From: Paenalcaligenes hominis_A
Lineage (GTDB): Bacteria; Pseudomonadota; Gammaproteobacteria; Burkholderiales; Burkholderiaceae_B
Assembly: GCF_041359055.1 (NCBI RefSeq)
Contig: NZ_JBGJKZ010000001.1
Span: forward strand, 496,001 to 560,000
Direction: 5' to 3'
Length of the DNA: 64,000 nucleotides
The position numbers and the translations under genes are program-made. Below the pieces are notes generated by a model, which saw only the letters and a list, made by a program, of their open reading frames with translations, did not search any database and was not told the origin of the DNA. Within the stretch, counting starts at the first letter, position 1, and every line of letters starts with the position of its first letter. Positions 8,520 to 17,281 of this stretch are shown in pieces.

Positions 8520-10577
8520 ATGACAGCGCGTTATTGGCTTCGAGTGGCATTGGATGTGCCTTTGCCCGATTTATTTGATTATTTTCATACCGAGCCGGTT
8601 GCCATAGGGGTGCGAGTCCTAGTTCGCTTTGGGCATCGGCAGATGGTTGGGATGGTGATAGAAACACCCGATCAGCCTGCATATGAAGCGGATCGCGTTA
8701 AAAGCATTGAACAAGTGCTAGCCGATTTGCCTCCTATGCCTGCATCATGGCTAACCATGGCACAGTTTGCAGCACGCTACTACCAACGGCCTCTAGGCGA
8801 AGTGGTTTTACCTGTGTTGCCTGCTCCATTACGGCGGCCTGCCGCATATACAGGGAAAAATGCTGCAGGTGGGCCAGTAGCACGCTTAATCGCACGGGAA
8901 CAGAAAAAAACGGCATCCCCAAAAAAAATAATGCCACAGTCCGCACCAGAGCTGAATGCCGAGCAACAAGTCGTAGTAGATAGCATTGTACAAAGCCCAC
9001 ACCCTACGCGTTTTTTACTCTATGGTGTGACGGGTAGTGGCAAGACCGAAACCTATCTGCGTCTTGCGCTAGAGGTCTTAGCTCAGGGTAAACAGGTGCT
9101 ATTTATGGTGCCTGAAATTAACCTAACCCCGCAGTTTGAAAAAACCTTACGTCAGCGCTTAGTTAGTGTTGACGGGCATCCTTATCCTATTGCCGTTATG
9201 CATAGCGGTTTGGCTGATGGCAAGCGATTGGCCTCGTGGTTAGCAGCAAGCCAAGGCAAGGCGCGTGTGTTACTAGGCACCCGCATGGCTATTTTTTGTC
9301 CTCTGCCTGAGCTAGGCTTAATTATTGTCGATGAAGAGCACGACGCTTCTTATAAACAACAAGATGGCTTACGGTATTCTGCGCGGGATTTGGCTGTATG
9401 GCGCGCACAGCAGCTAGGAATACACGTAATTCTAGGTTCGGCAACGCCTTCTTTTGAAAGTTGGCGTCATGCAGAGCAGGGGCACTACCAACTATTACGC
9501 TTAACGCAACGAGCCAAAGCGGTGGCATTACCTAGTGTACGACTCATTGACACGCGCCGCGCTCAACTCGAGCAGGGGTGGTCACCACAACTGCTAGAGG
9601 CTTTGCAAAGCACCTTAGACCAAGGGCAGCAGTCGTTAATTTTTCTTAATCGACGTGGTTATGCACCTGTATTGCATTGTGGTGCGTGTGGTTGGCTAAG
9701 CCAATGCCCTCATTGCTCTGCTTACTCGGTGCTGCATAAAGGGCATAAACACTACATGCAGTGCCATCATTGTGGCACCCAACAGCCAGTGGTCAGACAT
9801 TGCCCAGATTGTGGACACGTAGATTTAAAACCCGTTGGTCATGGCACTCAACGTATCGAAGAGTTCCTAACAGATCGTTTTCCTAACGCCCGTATTCTGC
9901 GTATTGATGCGGATGCCACACGGCGTAAAGGTAGTGCAGAGCGCTTATTTGCTCAGGTGCATGCTGGCGAGGTCGATATTGTGATTGGCACACAAATGGT
10001 CTCTAAAGGTCACGATTTTAGCCGTCTGGCATTGGTAGGTATATTGAACGCCGACACCATGTTATTTGCCCAAGACTTTCGGGCACCCGAGCGTTTGTTT
10101 GCGCAGCTGATGCAGGTAGCTGGGCGTGCTGGTCGTCATCACGAGGGGGCCCAGGTTTTGGTGCAAACAGATTATCCCGATCAGGCGGTTTACCAAGCCT
10201 TAATCAAGCACGACTATGCACTTTTTGCCCATCATGAGCTACAGCAACGTCAGGCTGTTGGCTTACCGCCCTATGTGCATTTGGCACTTATTACCGCAGA
10301 GGCCAAAACCTTAGATCAAGCCCTAAGCTTTTTAAAACATGCCAAGCAATGGGCACAGCATCCCGACATGCCTGGTGCAGAACAGGTGTTTTTGTATGAT
10401 GCTGTGCCACTACGTATTGTTAGGGTGGCTAATATCGAGCGTGCGCAATTGCTTATAGAAAGTCAGAACCGCTCTGCGCTACAAGCTTTCTTATGGGCAT
10501 GGGGGGCTCAGCTAGACCAGTTAGCCAAACATTTTCGATGCAAATTTACCCTAGAAGTGGATCCCCAGGAAATATAA
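8520..10577 (+). CDS. priA: Primosomal replication restart helicase PriA
   Basis: PriA recognises stalled replication forks and loads the replicative helicase. The 685-aa protein has an N-terminal DNA-binding domain, Walker A GVTGSGKTE, the DEEHD Walker B box with the aromatic-rich loop, the zinc-binding region with paired cysteines (CGACGWLSQCPHC and CHHCG...CPDCG), and the helicase C domain. It is somewhat shorter than the E. coli protein (about 730 aa). The stop is immediately followed by the rep ATG. Confidence 0.97.
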   Translation: MTARYWLRVALDVPLPDLFDYFHTEPVAIGVRVLVRFGHRQMVGMVIETPDQPAYEADRVKSIEQVLADLPPMPASWLTMAQFAARYYQRPLGEVVLPVLPAPLRRPAAYTGKNAAGGPVARLIAREQKKTASPKKIMPQSAPELNAEQQVVVDSIVQSPHPTRFLLYGVTGSGKTETYLRLALEVLAQGKQVLFMVPEINLTPQFEKTLRQRLVSVDGHPYPIAVMHSGLADGKRLASWLAASQGKARVLLGTRMAIFCPLPELGLIIVDEEHDASYKQQDGLRYSARDLAVWRAQQLGIHVILGSATPSFESWRHAEQGHYQLLRLTQRAKAVALPSVRLIDTRRAQLEQGWSPQLLEALQSTLDQGQQSLIFLNRRGYAPVLHCGACGWLSQCPHCSAYSVLHKGHKHYMQCHHCGTQQPVVRHCPDCGHVDLKPVGHGTQRIEEFLTDRFPNARILRIDADATRRKGSAERLFAQVHAGEVDIVIGTQMVSKGHDFSRLALVGILNADTMLFAQDFRAPERLFAQLMQVAGRAGRHHEGAQVLVQTDYPDQAVYQALIKHDYALFAHHELQQRQAVGLPPYVHLALITAEAKTLDQALSFLKHAKQWAQHPDMPGAEQVFLYDAVPLRIVRVANIERAQLLIESQNRSALQAFLWAWGAQLDQLAKHFRCKFTLEVDPQEI

Positions 10578-12599
10578 ATGAGTGCTGCGTTAGGATTAAA
10601 TCCGGCTCAGGCAGAGGCGGTGCGATACTTAGATGGTCCCGCTTTAGTATTAGCCGGAGCAGGTAGTGGTAAAACGCGAGTTATTACGCAAAAAATAGCT
10701 TATTTAATTGGCGAGTGCGGCTATAGTGCTAGGCAGATTACGGCTTTAACTTTTACAAATAAAGCGGCTCGAGAGATGGCCGAGCGTGTACATGGCTTAA
10801 TAGAACGCCGCTTGGCACGGGGCTTAACTATTAGTACTTTTCACTCTCTAGGTTTAAAAATTTTGCGTGAGGAGGCTGAGCACGCAGGCTTAAAGCCGCG
10901 CTTTTCCATCATGGATGCCAATGATACCTTGGGTATTATTCAAGAAATTCTAGCTACAACAGATAAGGCTCGTTTACGAGCAGTACAGCAAGACATCTCT
11001 TTATGGAAAAATGCGTTATTAGGGCCTAATGCAGCGGCTCAGGCAGTGCAAACACCTAGCCAAGCCGAGTCCGCTAAAGTGTATCGTAGTTATGAGGAAA
11101 CTTTACGTGCATATCAAGCTGTCGATTTTGATGATTTAATTCGTTTACCTACCGAACTGCTAGAGCAAAATGCCGAGGTGCGTCACCGTTGGCAGAAAAA
11201 AGTCCATTATTTATTGGTCGATGAGTATCAGGATACAAACACGTGTCAGTATCGTTTGGTACAGGCACTAGTGGGTGAACGAGCTATGTTCACAGCCGTT
11301 GGTGATGATGATCAGGCCATTTATGCTTGGCGTGGTGCTACGGTGGAAAACCTAGAGCAGCTTACAGTGGACTATCCGCAGTTAAAACTGATTAAGCTCG
11401 AGCAAAATTACCGTTCTTCTCAGCGTATCCTCGAGGCAGCCAACAACGTGATTGGTCACAATCCCGTGGTATTTGGCAAAAAGCTCTGGTCAGAATTAGG
11501 CTTAGGCGAGTCCATCCATATTAAAGACTGTGACGATGAGCAGTCCGAGGCACAGTGGGTAGGTATTAGTCTCTCTGCCGAGCAGTTTGAGCGCAAGGCA
11601 AAATGGGGGGATTTTGCGGTGCTGTATCGTAGTAACCAACAAGCACGCTTAATCGAGCAGCAGCTTCGTGAGCTGCGGATCCCTTATGTAATGAGTGGTG
11701 GTCAAAGTTTTTTTGATAAGGCTGAAATTCGAGATATCTTGGCTTATATCCGATTGATAGCGAATCATGACGATGACCCTGCTTTTATCCGAGCAGCTAC
11801 CACACCTCGACGCGGTATAGGTCAAACCACATTAACTCAGTTAGGGGCAATCGCTGTAGCACATCAGCTTTCTATGTTTGAAGCCATCGAGGTAGCGGCT
11901 TTAACTGAGCAGCTAGCCGAGCGTCAGCACAAGCCACTGCAGGTTTTTCGTGAGTTTATTCTGCGCCTAACACGCAAGGCCGAACAAACGGGGCTAGAGG
12001 GGGCTGCGGTGTTGGATGAGCTTTTGTCCGCTATTAATTACGAGGGTTACTTATACGATGTATTTGATGACAAGCCCGCATTAGCGCGTTGGCATAATGT
12101 GTTGGAGTTCGTCGACTGGTTAAAAAGCAAAGCGGAGTCCGATGATATGAGCTTATTGGATTTATCACAGCATGTGGCATTGATCACGATGCTTGAGCGC
12201 AATGAGCAAGAAGACGAGGTGGATGCGGTGCATTTATCTACACTGCATGCAGCCAAAGGTCTAGAGTACAAGCATGTGTTTTTAATTGGCGTCGAGGAGG
12301 GGCTGCTGCCACACCTAGGCCGCGATGATGAGGATATACCTGTAGGCCAAGAAGAGCTTGTGCTAACCCAGCGTATTCAAGAAGAGCGTCGCCTCATGTA
12401 TGTAGGTATTACACGAGCACAACGTAGCTTGCGTATTAGCTGGTGTAAACGACGACGTCGAGCCAAGGAGTACACCGTCAGAGAAAAATCACGCTTTATC
12501 CCAGAAATGGGTTTGGCTGAAGCCGCTATTGTTGAAGAGGCGCAGGCTCATATGACGCCTAAGCAGCGTTTAAGTATGTTGAAAGAGTTATTAAAGTAG
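10578..12599 (+). CDS. rep: ATP-dependent DNA helicase Rep (UvrD/Rep superfamily)
   Basis: This SF1A 3'-5' helicase clears proteins ahead of forks. The 673 aa match the usual Rep length. Motifs in order: LNPAQAEAV (Q motif), GAGSGKT (Walker A), TFTNKAAREM, VDEYQDTN (Walker B), GDDDQAIYAWRGA, LEQNYRSS, and near the C terminus LSTLHAAKGLEY and YVGITRAQ. Rep is preferred over UvrD because of length and the absence of the long UvrD tail. Its start directly follows the priA stop. Confidence 0.93.
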   Translation: MSAALGLNPAQAEAVRYLDGPALVLAGAGSGKTRVITQKIAYLIGECGYSARQITALTFTNKAAREMAERVHGLIERRLARGLTISTFHSLGLKILREEAEHAGLKPRFSIMDANDTLGIIQEILATTDKARLRAVQQDISLWKNALLGPNAAAQAVQTPSQAESAKVYRSYEETLRAYQAVDFDDLIRLPTELLEQNAEVRHRWQKKVHYLLVDEYQDTNTCQYRLVQALVGERAMFTAVGDDDQAIYAWRGATVENLEQLTVDYPQLKLIKLEQNYRSSQRILEAANNVIGHNPVVFGKKLWSELGLGESIHIKDCDDEQSEAQWVGISLSAEQFERKAKWGDFAVLYRSNQQARLIEQQLRELRIPYVMSGGQSFFDKAEIRDILAYIRLIANHDDDPAFIRAATTPRRGIGQTTLTQLGAIAVAHQLSMFEAIEVAALTEQLAERQHKPLQVFREFILRLTRKAEQTGLEGAAVLDELLSAINYEGYLYDVFDDKPALARWHNVLEFVDWLKSKAESDDMSLLDLSQHVALITMLERNEQEDEVDAVHLSTLHAAKGLEYKHVFLIGVEEGLLPHLGRDDEDIPVGQEELVLTQRIQEERRLMYVGITRAQRSLRISWCKRRRRAKEYTVREKSRFIPEMGLAEAAIVEEAQAHMTPKQRLSMLKELLK

Positions 12600-12607
12600 A
12601 AAAAATA

Positions 12608-12635
12608 AAAGCACCACGATAATAAGTGGTGCTTT
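12608..12635. terminator. Bidirectional terminator between rep and a small reverse-strand gene
   Basis: AAAGCACCAC (12608-12617) pairs perfectly with GTGGTGCTTT (12626-12635) around an 8-nt loop. The A-rich tract at 12600-12610 gives a U tract on the reverse strand, so it can also end transcription of the small ORF at 12731-12970. Confidence 0.8.
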
Positions 12636-12730
12636 GCGCTTGGTATCCAGAGTACCGCTAAGCGGCGGTAGTCTTATTTAAGAACGAAGTGTTCCCAAAT
12701 GTGGCTGAGCCTAGTTTAGGCTGTAGCTCT

Positions 12731-12970
12731 TTAATAAAACATACGAGAGTGAATACGAGCATCTGCCATACGTGCCTCGTATACTGCCTCGGATAAAGCA
12801 ATCATCTTATTGCCAAAAGCTTTAGCAATTTTTTTGATCGTGCCACCAATGGTTGTCACTACATCTTTTAAGGATACAGCTTCGCCATTGCTTAGAGTCT
12901 GATCCATGATTGAACGCTCAATCGAATCGCTCTAGCGTGCGTCTTTTAAATTAGCATTTAGCGTTGCCAT
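12731..12970 (-). pseudogene. Small ORF interrupted by an in-frame amber codon
   Basis: On the reverse strand, an ATG at 12970 with a good ribosome site (GAGGAT, 7 bases away) opens a frame that meets TAG at codon 13 (12932-12934) and then continues to TAA at 12731. Read through, it is 78 codons. After the TAG, a secondary ATG at 12907 would give a 58-aa basic protein containing TIKKIAKAFGNKMIALSEAV, but no ribosome site is visible there. It has its own promoter and a terminator. It may be a recent pseudogene, a readthrough gene, or a leader peptide plus small protein. I recognise no family. Confidence 0.5.
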
Positions 12971-13018
12971 GTGTAAATCCTCAGTTAGAAAAGTCATTTA
13001 GAAACTGACAGTATCCAT

Positions 13019-13062
13019 ATTGTAGGGTTTTCCCTAGTGTCTAGTCAAGGGTAAACCCTAGG
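13019..13062 (-). promoter_or_regulatory. Promoter with two GGG-N4-CCC dyads for the small reverse-strand ORF
   Basis: Reading on the reverse strand there is a -35 TTGACT (13043-13048), an 18-bp spacer and a -10 TACAAT (13019-13024). The spacer contains the palindrome TAGGGTTTTCCCTA (13023-13036). A second near-identical dyad, AGGGTAAACCCT (13048-13059), lies just upstream of the -35, with centres 24 bp apart. Paired dyads around a -35 suggest a dimeric regulator. The promoter elements are seen; the regulator is not identified. Confidence 0.6.
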
Positions 13063-13183
13063 TTGTTGGTAAAGAACACAAAAGGCCAAGGCGAAGTACG
13101 CTATTTTATTTAGTAGGATGAAAGGTCTCGTCCTTAAAGGCGAGGGTGTCAATACAGGTATCTGATAACGACGAGGAAAGGCG

Positions 13184-15556
13184 ATGAGTCAAACGAGAAA
13201 AAAATGGCAACAAGGTTACGGGCCTATTGAGCATAGCGAAGAAACACGTCAAGTTATTCATCAAATGGGGCAGCGCATGGTCGAGCTGAACTTGCAGCCT
13301 AACCTAGATACTTTTTATAAAAAGATGATTGCCTTAGACCGATTAACCGCTGCAGCGATGTGGTTAGTGATACACATGACCTATGCGAATCGAGTGCGAA
13401 TGGATGGTCAGCCCCTAGAAGCAGAGGATTTTAAAACTCAACCCGAGGGGCATACAGGTGGAGCCTTAAATATGGTTCCTGCCTATGCTGCTTATATGAC
13501 ACTGAATGCTTTAACCGGTGAAACGAGGGCATGGTTGATGGGGCAAGGGCATAGCGTTGCCGCTGTTGATGCTATTAATGTTTTACTAGGAAATATGCAT
13601 CCCGAGCAAAAAGAAGTGTATGGGCACGGGGAGACTGGTTTAAATCAATTGGTCCAAGATTTTTATGGTTATGCGCAGGCAGCAGACGGTTCAGCGGCTG
13701 CACCACTAGGAAGCCATGTGAACCCACACACAGCTGGTGGGTTGATTGAGGGCGGCTATCTGGGCTTTGCCGAGTTGCAATATGTGCATATGCCTTTGCC
13801 AGGTGAAAAATTAGTCACCTTTCTTTCAGACGGAGCTGCTGAAGAGCAACGCGGTAGCGACTGGATTCCACGGTGGTGGCGCGCCCATGATACAGGCATG
13901 CCTCTGCCTATTATGATTGCAAATGGGCGTCGGATTGAACAACGTACTCAAATGGGTACCTTAGAGGGACTCAGTAGTTTTATTGATCATTTAAAAGGGT
14001 GTGGATTTGACCCCATTGCGTTTGATGGGCGCGACCCAGCTATGTTTGTTTATGTGCTGTGGGACATGGAACAACGATTGGCGCAGCGCACTCAGGCCGT
14101 GCAAACGGGGCAGTTGCACTATCCAGTGAAAATCCCTTATGGGATTGCTCATACCACTAAAGGATTTGGTTTTTATGGCGCTGATGAGAATCGGGCCCAT
14201 AACTTACCCTTGCCTGCTAATCCACGTTTGGATCAAGCCGCACGTGATTTATTTACGACTTATACGGCTCCTTTATGGGTGGCCCCTACAGAGCTTGACG
14301 AGAGCATACAGTTATTGCAGACGCATCAGCAACAAAATCGCGCTTTAGAGCGTGATAATGCTTTAGCAACACGACGTCCTGCGTTGCCCGTTTTGCCTGA
14401 AGTGCCTTATGAGGCTTTAGATACTAAGCTCAGTCCTATGACCGCAATGGACCGCTTCTTCGTCGAGTTAGTGCGTTTAAACCCAAGCTTACGGGCGCGG
14501 GTTGGCAACCCAGACGAGCTGGCGAGTAATCGTCTGAATTCGGTGTTACAGCACTTAAAACATCGAGTATCTGACCCTGAAAGCGCAAGCGAATCACTTA
14601 CGGGCAATATTATTACTGCTTTAAACGAAGAGGCCGTGGTTTCGGCGTGTATAGGTAACCAAGCCGGTCTTAATCTAGTTGCCAGTTATGAGGCGTTTTG
14701 CGTCAAGATGTTAGGGGCATTACGGCAGCGCATTATTTTTGCACGTCAGCAGAAAGAAGTGGGGCGACCTGCACAATGGTTAAGCTGGCCTGTCATGGCT
14801 ACCTCACACACCTGGGAAAATGGGAAAAATCAGCAGTCTCATCAGGACACCACATTTGCAGAAGCTCTCTTGGGGGAAATGAGCGATGTGTCTAAAGTGG
14901 TATTTCCAGCGGATTACAATAGTGTATTAGCGCTTTTACCAGGTATCTATCAATCACGCGGGCAAATTGTATGTATGGTTGTGCCTAAACGCGATCAAAA
15001 AACACGGTTTAGTGCCACGCAGGCTGAACAACTTGCTGAGGAAGGTGCACTAGTGGTGACTGAGCAGTCTGGAGAGCAGCCTGTTTTATTAATTGCCAAC
15101 GGTAGTTACCAGTTAACTCAATTAGAGTTAGCGGCACAGCGCTTACATGAGCAAGGGGTTGGTTATCGGCTTGTGTATGTTCAGGAGCCGGGTCGCCTAC
15201 GTCAACCTCGTGATGAGTACGAGGCCCAAGTGTTATTGGGCGCAGAGCAGTTCGACACGCTGTTTCCGGCGTCTTATGCTTATAGAGTCGCATTAACCCA
15301 TATTCGACCCGAGGTGTTCAGGGGACATTTACCTACCCTTTTCCCCCAAGCACAATTCCAGCAGGTCTTGGGTTACAAAAATAGAGGAGGGACTCTAGAT
15401 GATTTTGGTATGTTGTTTGCCAATCAGTCTACCTGGGCACATGCAGTCGCAGCTTATGCGCAATTAACGGGTATGGATTTAGCTCTATTTCTAAATGCAG
15501 AGGAACGGGCTGCTGTAGCAGGCAAAGGTGACCCAACTGTATTGCGGAGCGATTAA
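13184..15556 (+). CDS. Divergent phosphoketolase-superfamily protein (XFP-like)
   Basis: The 790-aa length and domain order (thiamine-diphosphate N domain, middle domain, XFP C domain) match xylulose-5-phosphate/fructose-6-phosphate phosphoketolases, which split sugar phosphates to acetyl phosphate with inorganic phosphate. However, the usual HEGGELGY and GDGEAETGP motifs read IEGGYLGF (about 188-195) and SDGAAEEQRG (215-224), with the cofactor-motif Asn near 247. This points to a separate subfamily whose reaction may differ. No pta or ackA neighbour is visible; it is a single-gene unit with its own terminator. Confidence 0.7.
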   Translation: MSQTRKKWQQGYGPIEHSEETRQVIHQMGQRMVELNLQPNLDTFYKKMIALDRLTAAAMWLVIHMTYANRVRMDGQPLEAEDFKTQPEGHTGGALNMVPAYAAYMTLNALTGETRAWLMGQGHSVAAVDAINVLLGNMHPEQKEVYGHGETGLNQLVQDFYGYAQAADGSAAAPLGSHVNPHTAGGLIEGGYLGFAELQYVHMPLPGEKLVTFLSDGAAEEQRGSDWIPRWWRAHDTGMPLPIMIANGRRIEQRTQMGTLEGLSSFIDHLKGCGFDPIAFDGRDPAMFVYVLWDMEQRLAQRTQAVQTGQLHYPVKIPYGIAHTTKGFGFYGADENRAHNLPLPANPRLDQAARDLFTTYTAPLWVAPTELDESIQLLQTHQQQNRALERDNALATRRPALPVLPEVPYEALDTKLSPMTAMDRFFVELVRLNPSLRARVGNPDELASNRLNSVLQHLKHRVSDPESASESLTGNIITALNEEAVVSACIGNQAGLNLVASYEAFCVKMLGALRQRIIFARQQKEVGRPAQWLSWPVMATSHTWENGKNQQSHQDTTFAEALLGEMSDVSKVVFPADYNSVLALLPGIYQSRGQIVCMVVPKRDQKTRFSATQAEQLAEEGALVVTEQSGEQPVLLIANGSYQLTQLELAAQRLHEQGVGYRLVYVQEPGRLRQPRDEYEAQVLLGAEQFDTLFPASYAYRVALTHIRPEVFRGHLPTLFPQAQFQQVLGYKNRGGTLDDFGMLFANQSTWAHAVAAYAQLTGMDLALFLNAEERAAVAGKGDPTVLRSD

Positions 15557-15571
15557 AAGCCAGAGTTGTTC

Positions 15572-15604
15572 AACCCACTGTACAGAAAGTACAGTGGGTT
15601 TTTT
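15572..15604 (+). terminator. Strong terminator after the phosphoketolase-like gene
   Basis: A perfect 12-bp stem AACCCACTGTAC (15572-15583) pairs with 15589-15600 around loop AGAAA and is followed by TTTT, 15 bases after the stop. Confidence 0.9.
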
Positions 15605-15683
15605 AAAGACTAAACATATTACATTTATTTGATATTATTCTTTTAATCCGTATCGTTTAGTTTTTCACTCCAGAGGAGACATT

Positions 15684-17204
15684 ATGTCTGGAATACAAAA
15701 AATAGGCATTATTGGTGCAGGCGCGATGGGCCAAGGTATTGCTCAAATTGCCGCCCAAGCCAATTTGCAGGTCTTTTTATTTGATGTCAGTGCTGCTGCA
15801 GTCAGTAAGGCCCAAGCCCAGCTAACAAGCATTTGGGAGCGTCAAATAGAACGAGGGCGCATGAGTGTTGAGCAAGTCAAAGCTGCTCAAGCTCAAATTA
15901 CAGCGTGTGCTACCTTAGAAGAAATGGCTGATGTTGATTTGGTGGTTGAGGCTATTGTAGAAAACCTCGAGGTTAAACAGGGGGTTTTCAAACAACTGGA
16001 AGCGCTTGTTAACGCTTCATGTATTTTGGCATCTAACACCTCTTCTTTATCTATTACAGCTATTGCACAAGCGTGTGAGCACCCAGAGCGAGTAGCCGGA
16101 TTCCATTTTTTCAATCCTGTGCCATTAATGAAAGTCGTGGAGGTGATTGAGGGCTTGCGTACAGAGCCTGAGATCTGTGATGCGTTAGCTCAAGTAGCGC
16201 AGCGTATGGGCCACACGCCAGTCCGAGCCAAAGACATGCCTGGCTTTATAGTGAACCATGCCGGTCGTCCAATGAATATAGAAGGGTTAAAAATTGCCCA
16301 AGAGCAAGTCACTGACTTTGCCACGGTCGATGCCATTATGCGCGAGCAAGCTGGGTTTAGAATGGGGCCCTTTGAGCTCTTGGACCTTACCGCTTTAGAT
16401 GTATCTCATCCTGTGATGGAGTCCATTTATCACCAGTTCTATGAAGAGCCACGCTTTAGGCCCTCTCCCATTACTGCCGTGCGTCATGCTGGGGGTATGT
16501 ATGGGCGTAAAACAGGTCAAGGCTTTTATACGTATGTGAATGGCAAGAAGCAACTTCCCGAGCCGGTAGCTATACCTGCGTTAAACGGCGAAGTTAAAGT
16601 CTGGGTATTACCACACCACGAGGTGGGTTATGCACGCGCAACAGAGCTATTAGAGCGTTTAGGCATAGTAGTGGATGAAAGCGAACTGCCTCCTGATGAT
16701 GCGCTGATTTTAATCACACCGTATGGCGAAGATGTAGCAACAGTGGTGGCTAATTTTGGCTTAGATGCGCAGCGCACCATTGCATTAGACACGGCTTTTG
16801 GTTTAGAGGCAGGTCAACGACGCGTCTTGATGCGCTCGCTTTTAACGACGGAAGACTGGGCCAACAAAGCCTTAGCTTTGTTTAGTCATGATCAGACCCC
16901 TGTGAGCTTGATTGAGGATTCAGCTGGTTTTGTAGCGCAGCGTTTGGTTGCGTCTATAGTTAATGGAGCGTGTGACATTGCCCAGCAAGGTATTGCGACC
17001 CCAGCTGATATTGATACTGCTGTTGCTTTAGGCTTGGGTTACCCTCAAGGTGGGCCCTTGTCATTAGGGGATGCGATAGGGGGAGACCTATTGTTAGAGA
17101 TACTGCAATCTATGCAGCATATAACAGGCGATATGCGTTATAGGCCTAGTCTGTGGCTACAACGTCGTGTTCAGTTAAATACGTCATTGCGCACCACAGG
17201 CTAA
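15684..17204 (+). CDS. paaH: 3-hydroxyacyl-CoA dehydrogenase (PaaH/PaaC type)
   Basis: This NAD-dependent enzyme oxidises 3-hydroxyacyl-CoA, or 3-hydroxyadipyl-CoA in phenylacetate breakdown. The 506 aa show the Rossmann motif GAGAMGQGIAQ at the N terminus, the NAD-binding half to about residue 190, the first C-terminal dimer domain (PGFIVNHAGRP...), and a second such domain near the C terminus (SAGFVAQRLVASIVNGACD). Two C-terminal domains and about 500 aa are typical of the PaaH type. No other paa genes are nearby, so the physiological substrate is uncertain. Confidence 0.8.
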   Translation: MSGIQKIGIIGAGAMGQGIAQIAAQANLQVFLFDVSAAAVSKAQAQLTSIWERQIERGRMSVEQVKAAQAQITACATLEEMADVDLVVEAIVENLEVKQGVFKQLEALVNASCILASNTSSLSITAIAQACEHPERVAGFHFFNPVPLMKVVEVIEGLRTEPEICDALAQVAQRMGHTPVRAKDMPGFIVNHAGRPMNIEGLKIAQEQVTDFATVDAIMREQAGFRMGPFELLDLTALDVSHPVMESIYHQFYEEPRFRPSPITAVRHAGGMYGRKTGQGFYTYVNGKKQLPEPVAIPALNGEVKVWVLPHHEVGYARATELLERLGIVVDESELPPDDALILITPYGEDVATVVANFGLDAQRTIALDTAFGLEAGQRRVLMRSLLTTEDWANKALALFSHDQTPVSLIEDSAGFVAQRLVASIVNGACDIAQQGIATPADIDTAVALGLGYPQGGPLSLGDAIGGDLLLEILQSMQHITGDMRYRPSLWLQRRVQLNTSLRTTG

Positions 17205-17228
17205 GTAGACGACACGGTGGGGTGAATA

Positions 17229-17263
17229 AAAAAACCGAATGGTATTTACCATTCGGTTTTTTA
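17229..17263. terminator. Bidirectional terminator between paaH and cytochrome gene
   Basis: AAAACCGAATGGTA (17231-17244) pairs with TACCATTCGGTTTT around a TT loop, with A runs on one side and T runs on the other. It separates the convergent paaH and cytochrome c genes. Confidence 0.88.
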
Positions 17264-17281
17264 TTGATGTGCTGATTCTGC

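Noticed and set aside
12640..12730. Possible RNA gene around the CCGCTAAGCGG palindrome
   Set aside because: Short palindrome without promoter or T tract; it is most simply the 3' untranslated part of the small reverse-strand gene.
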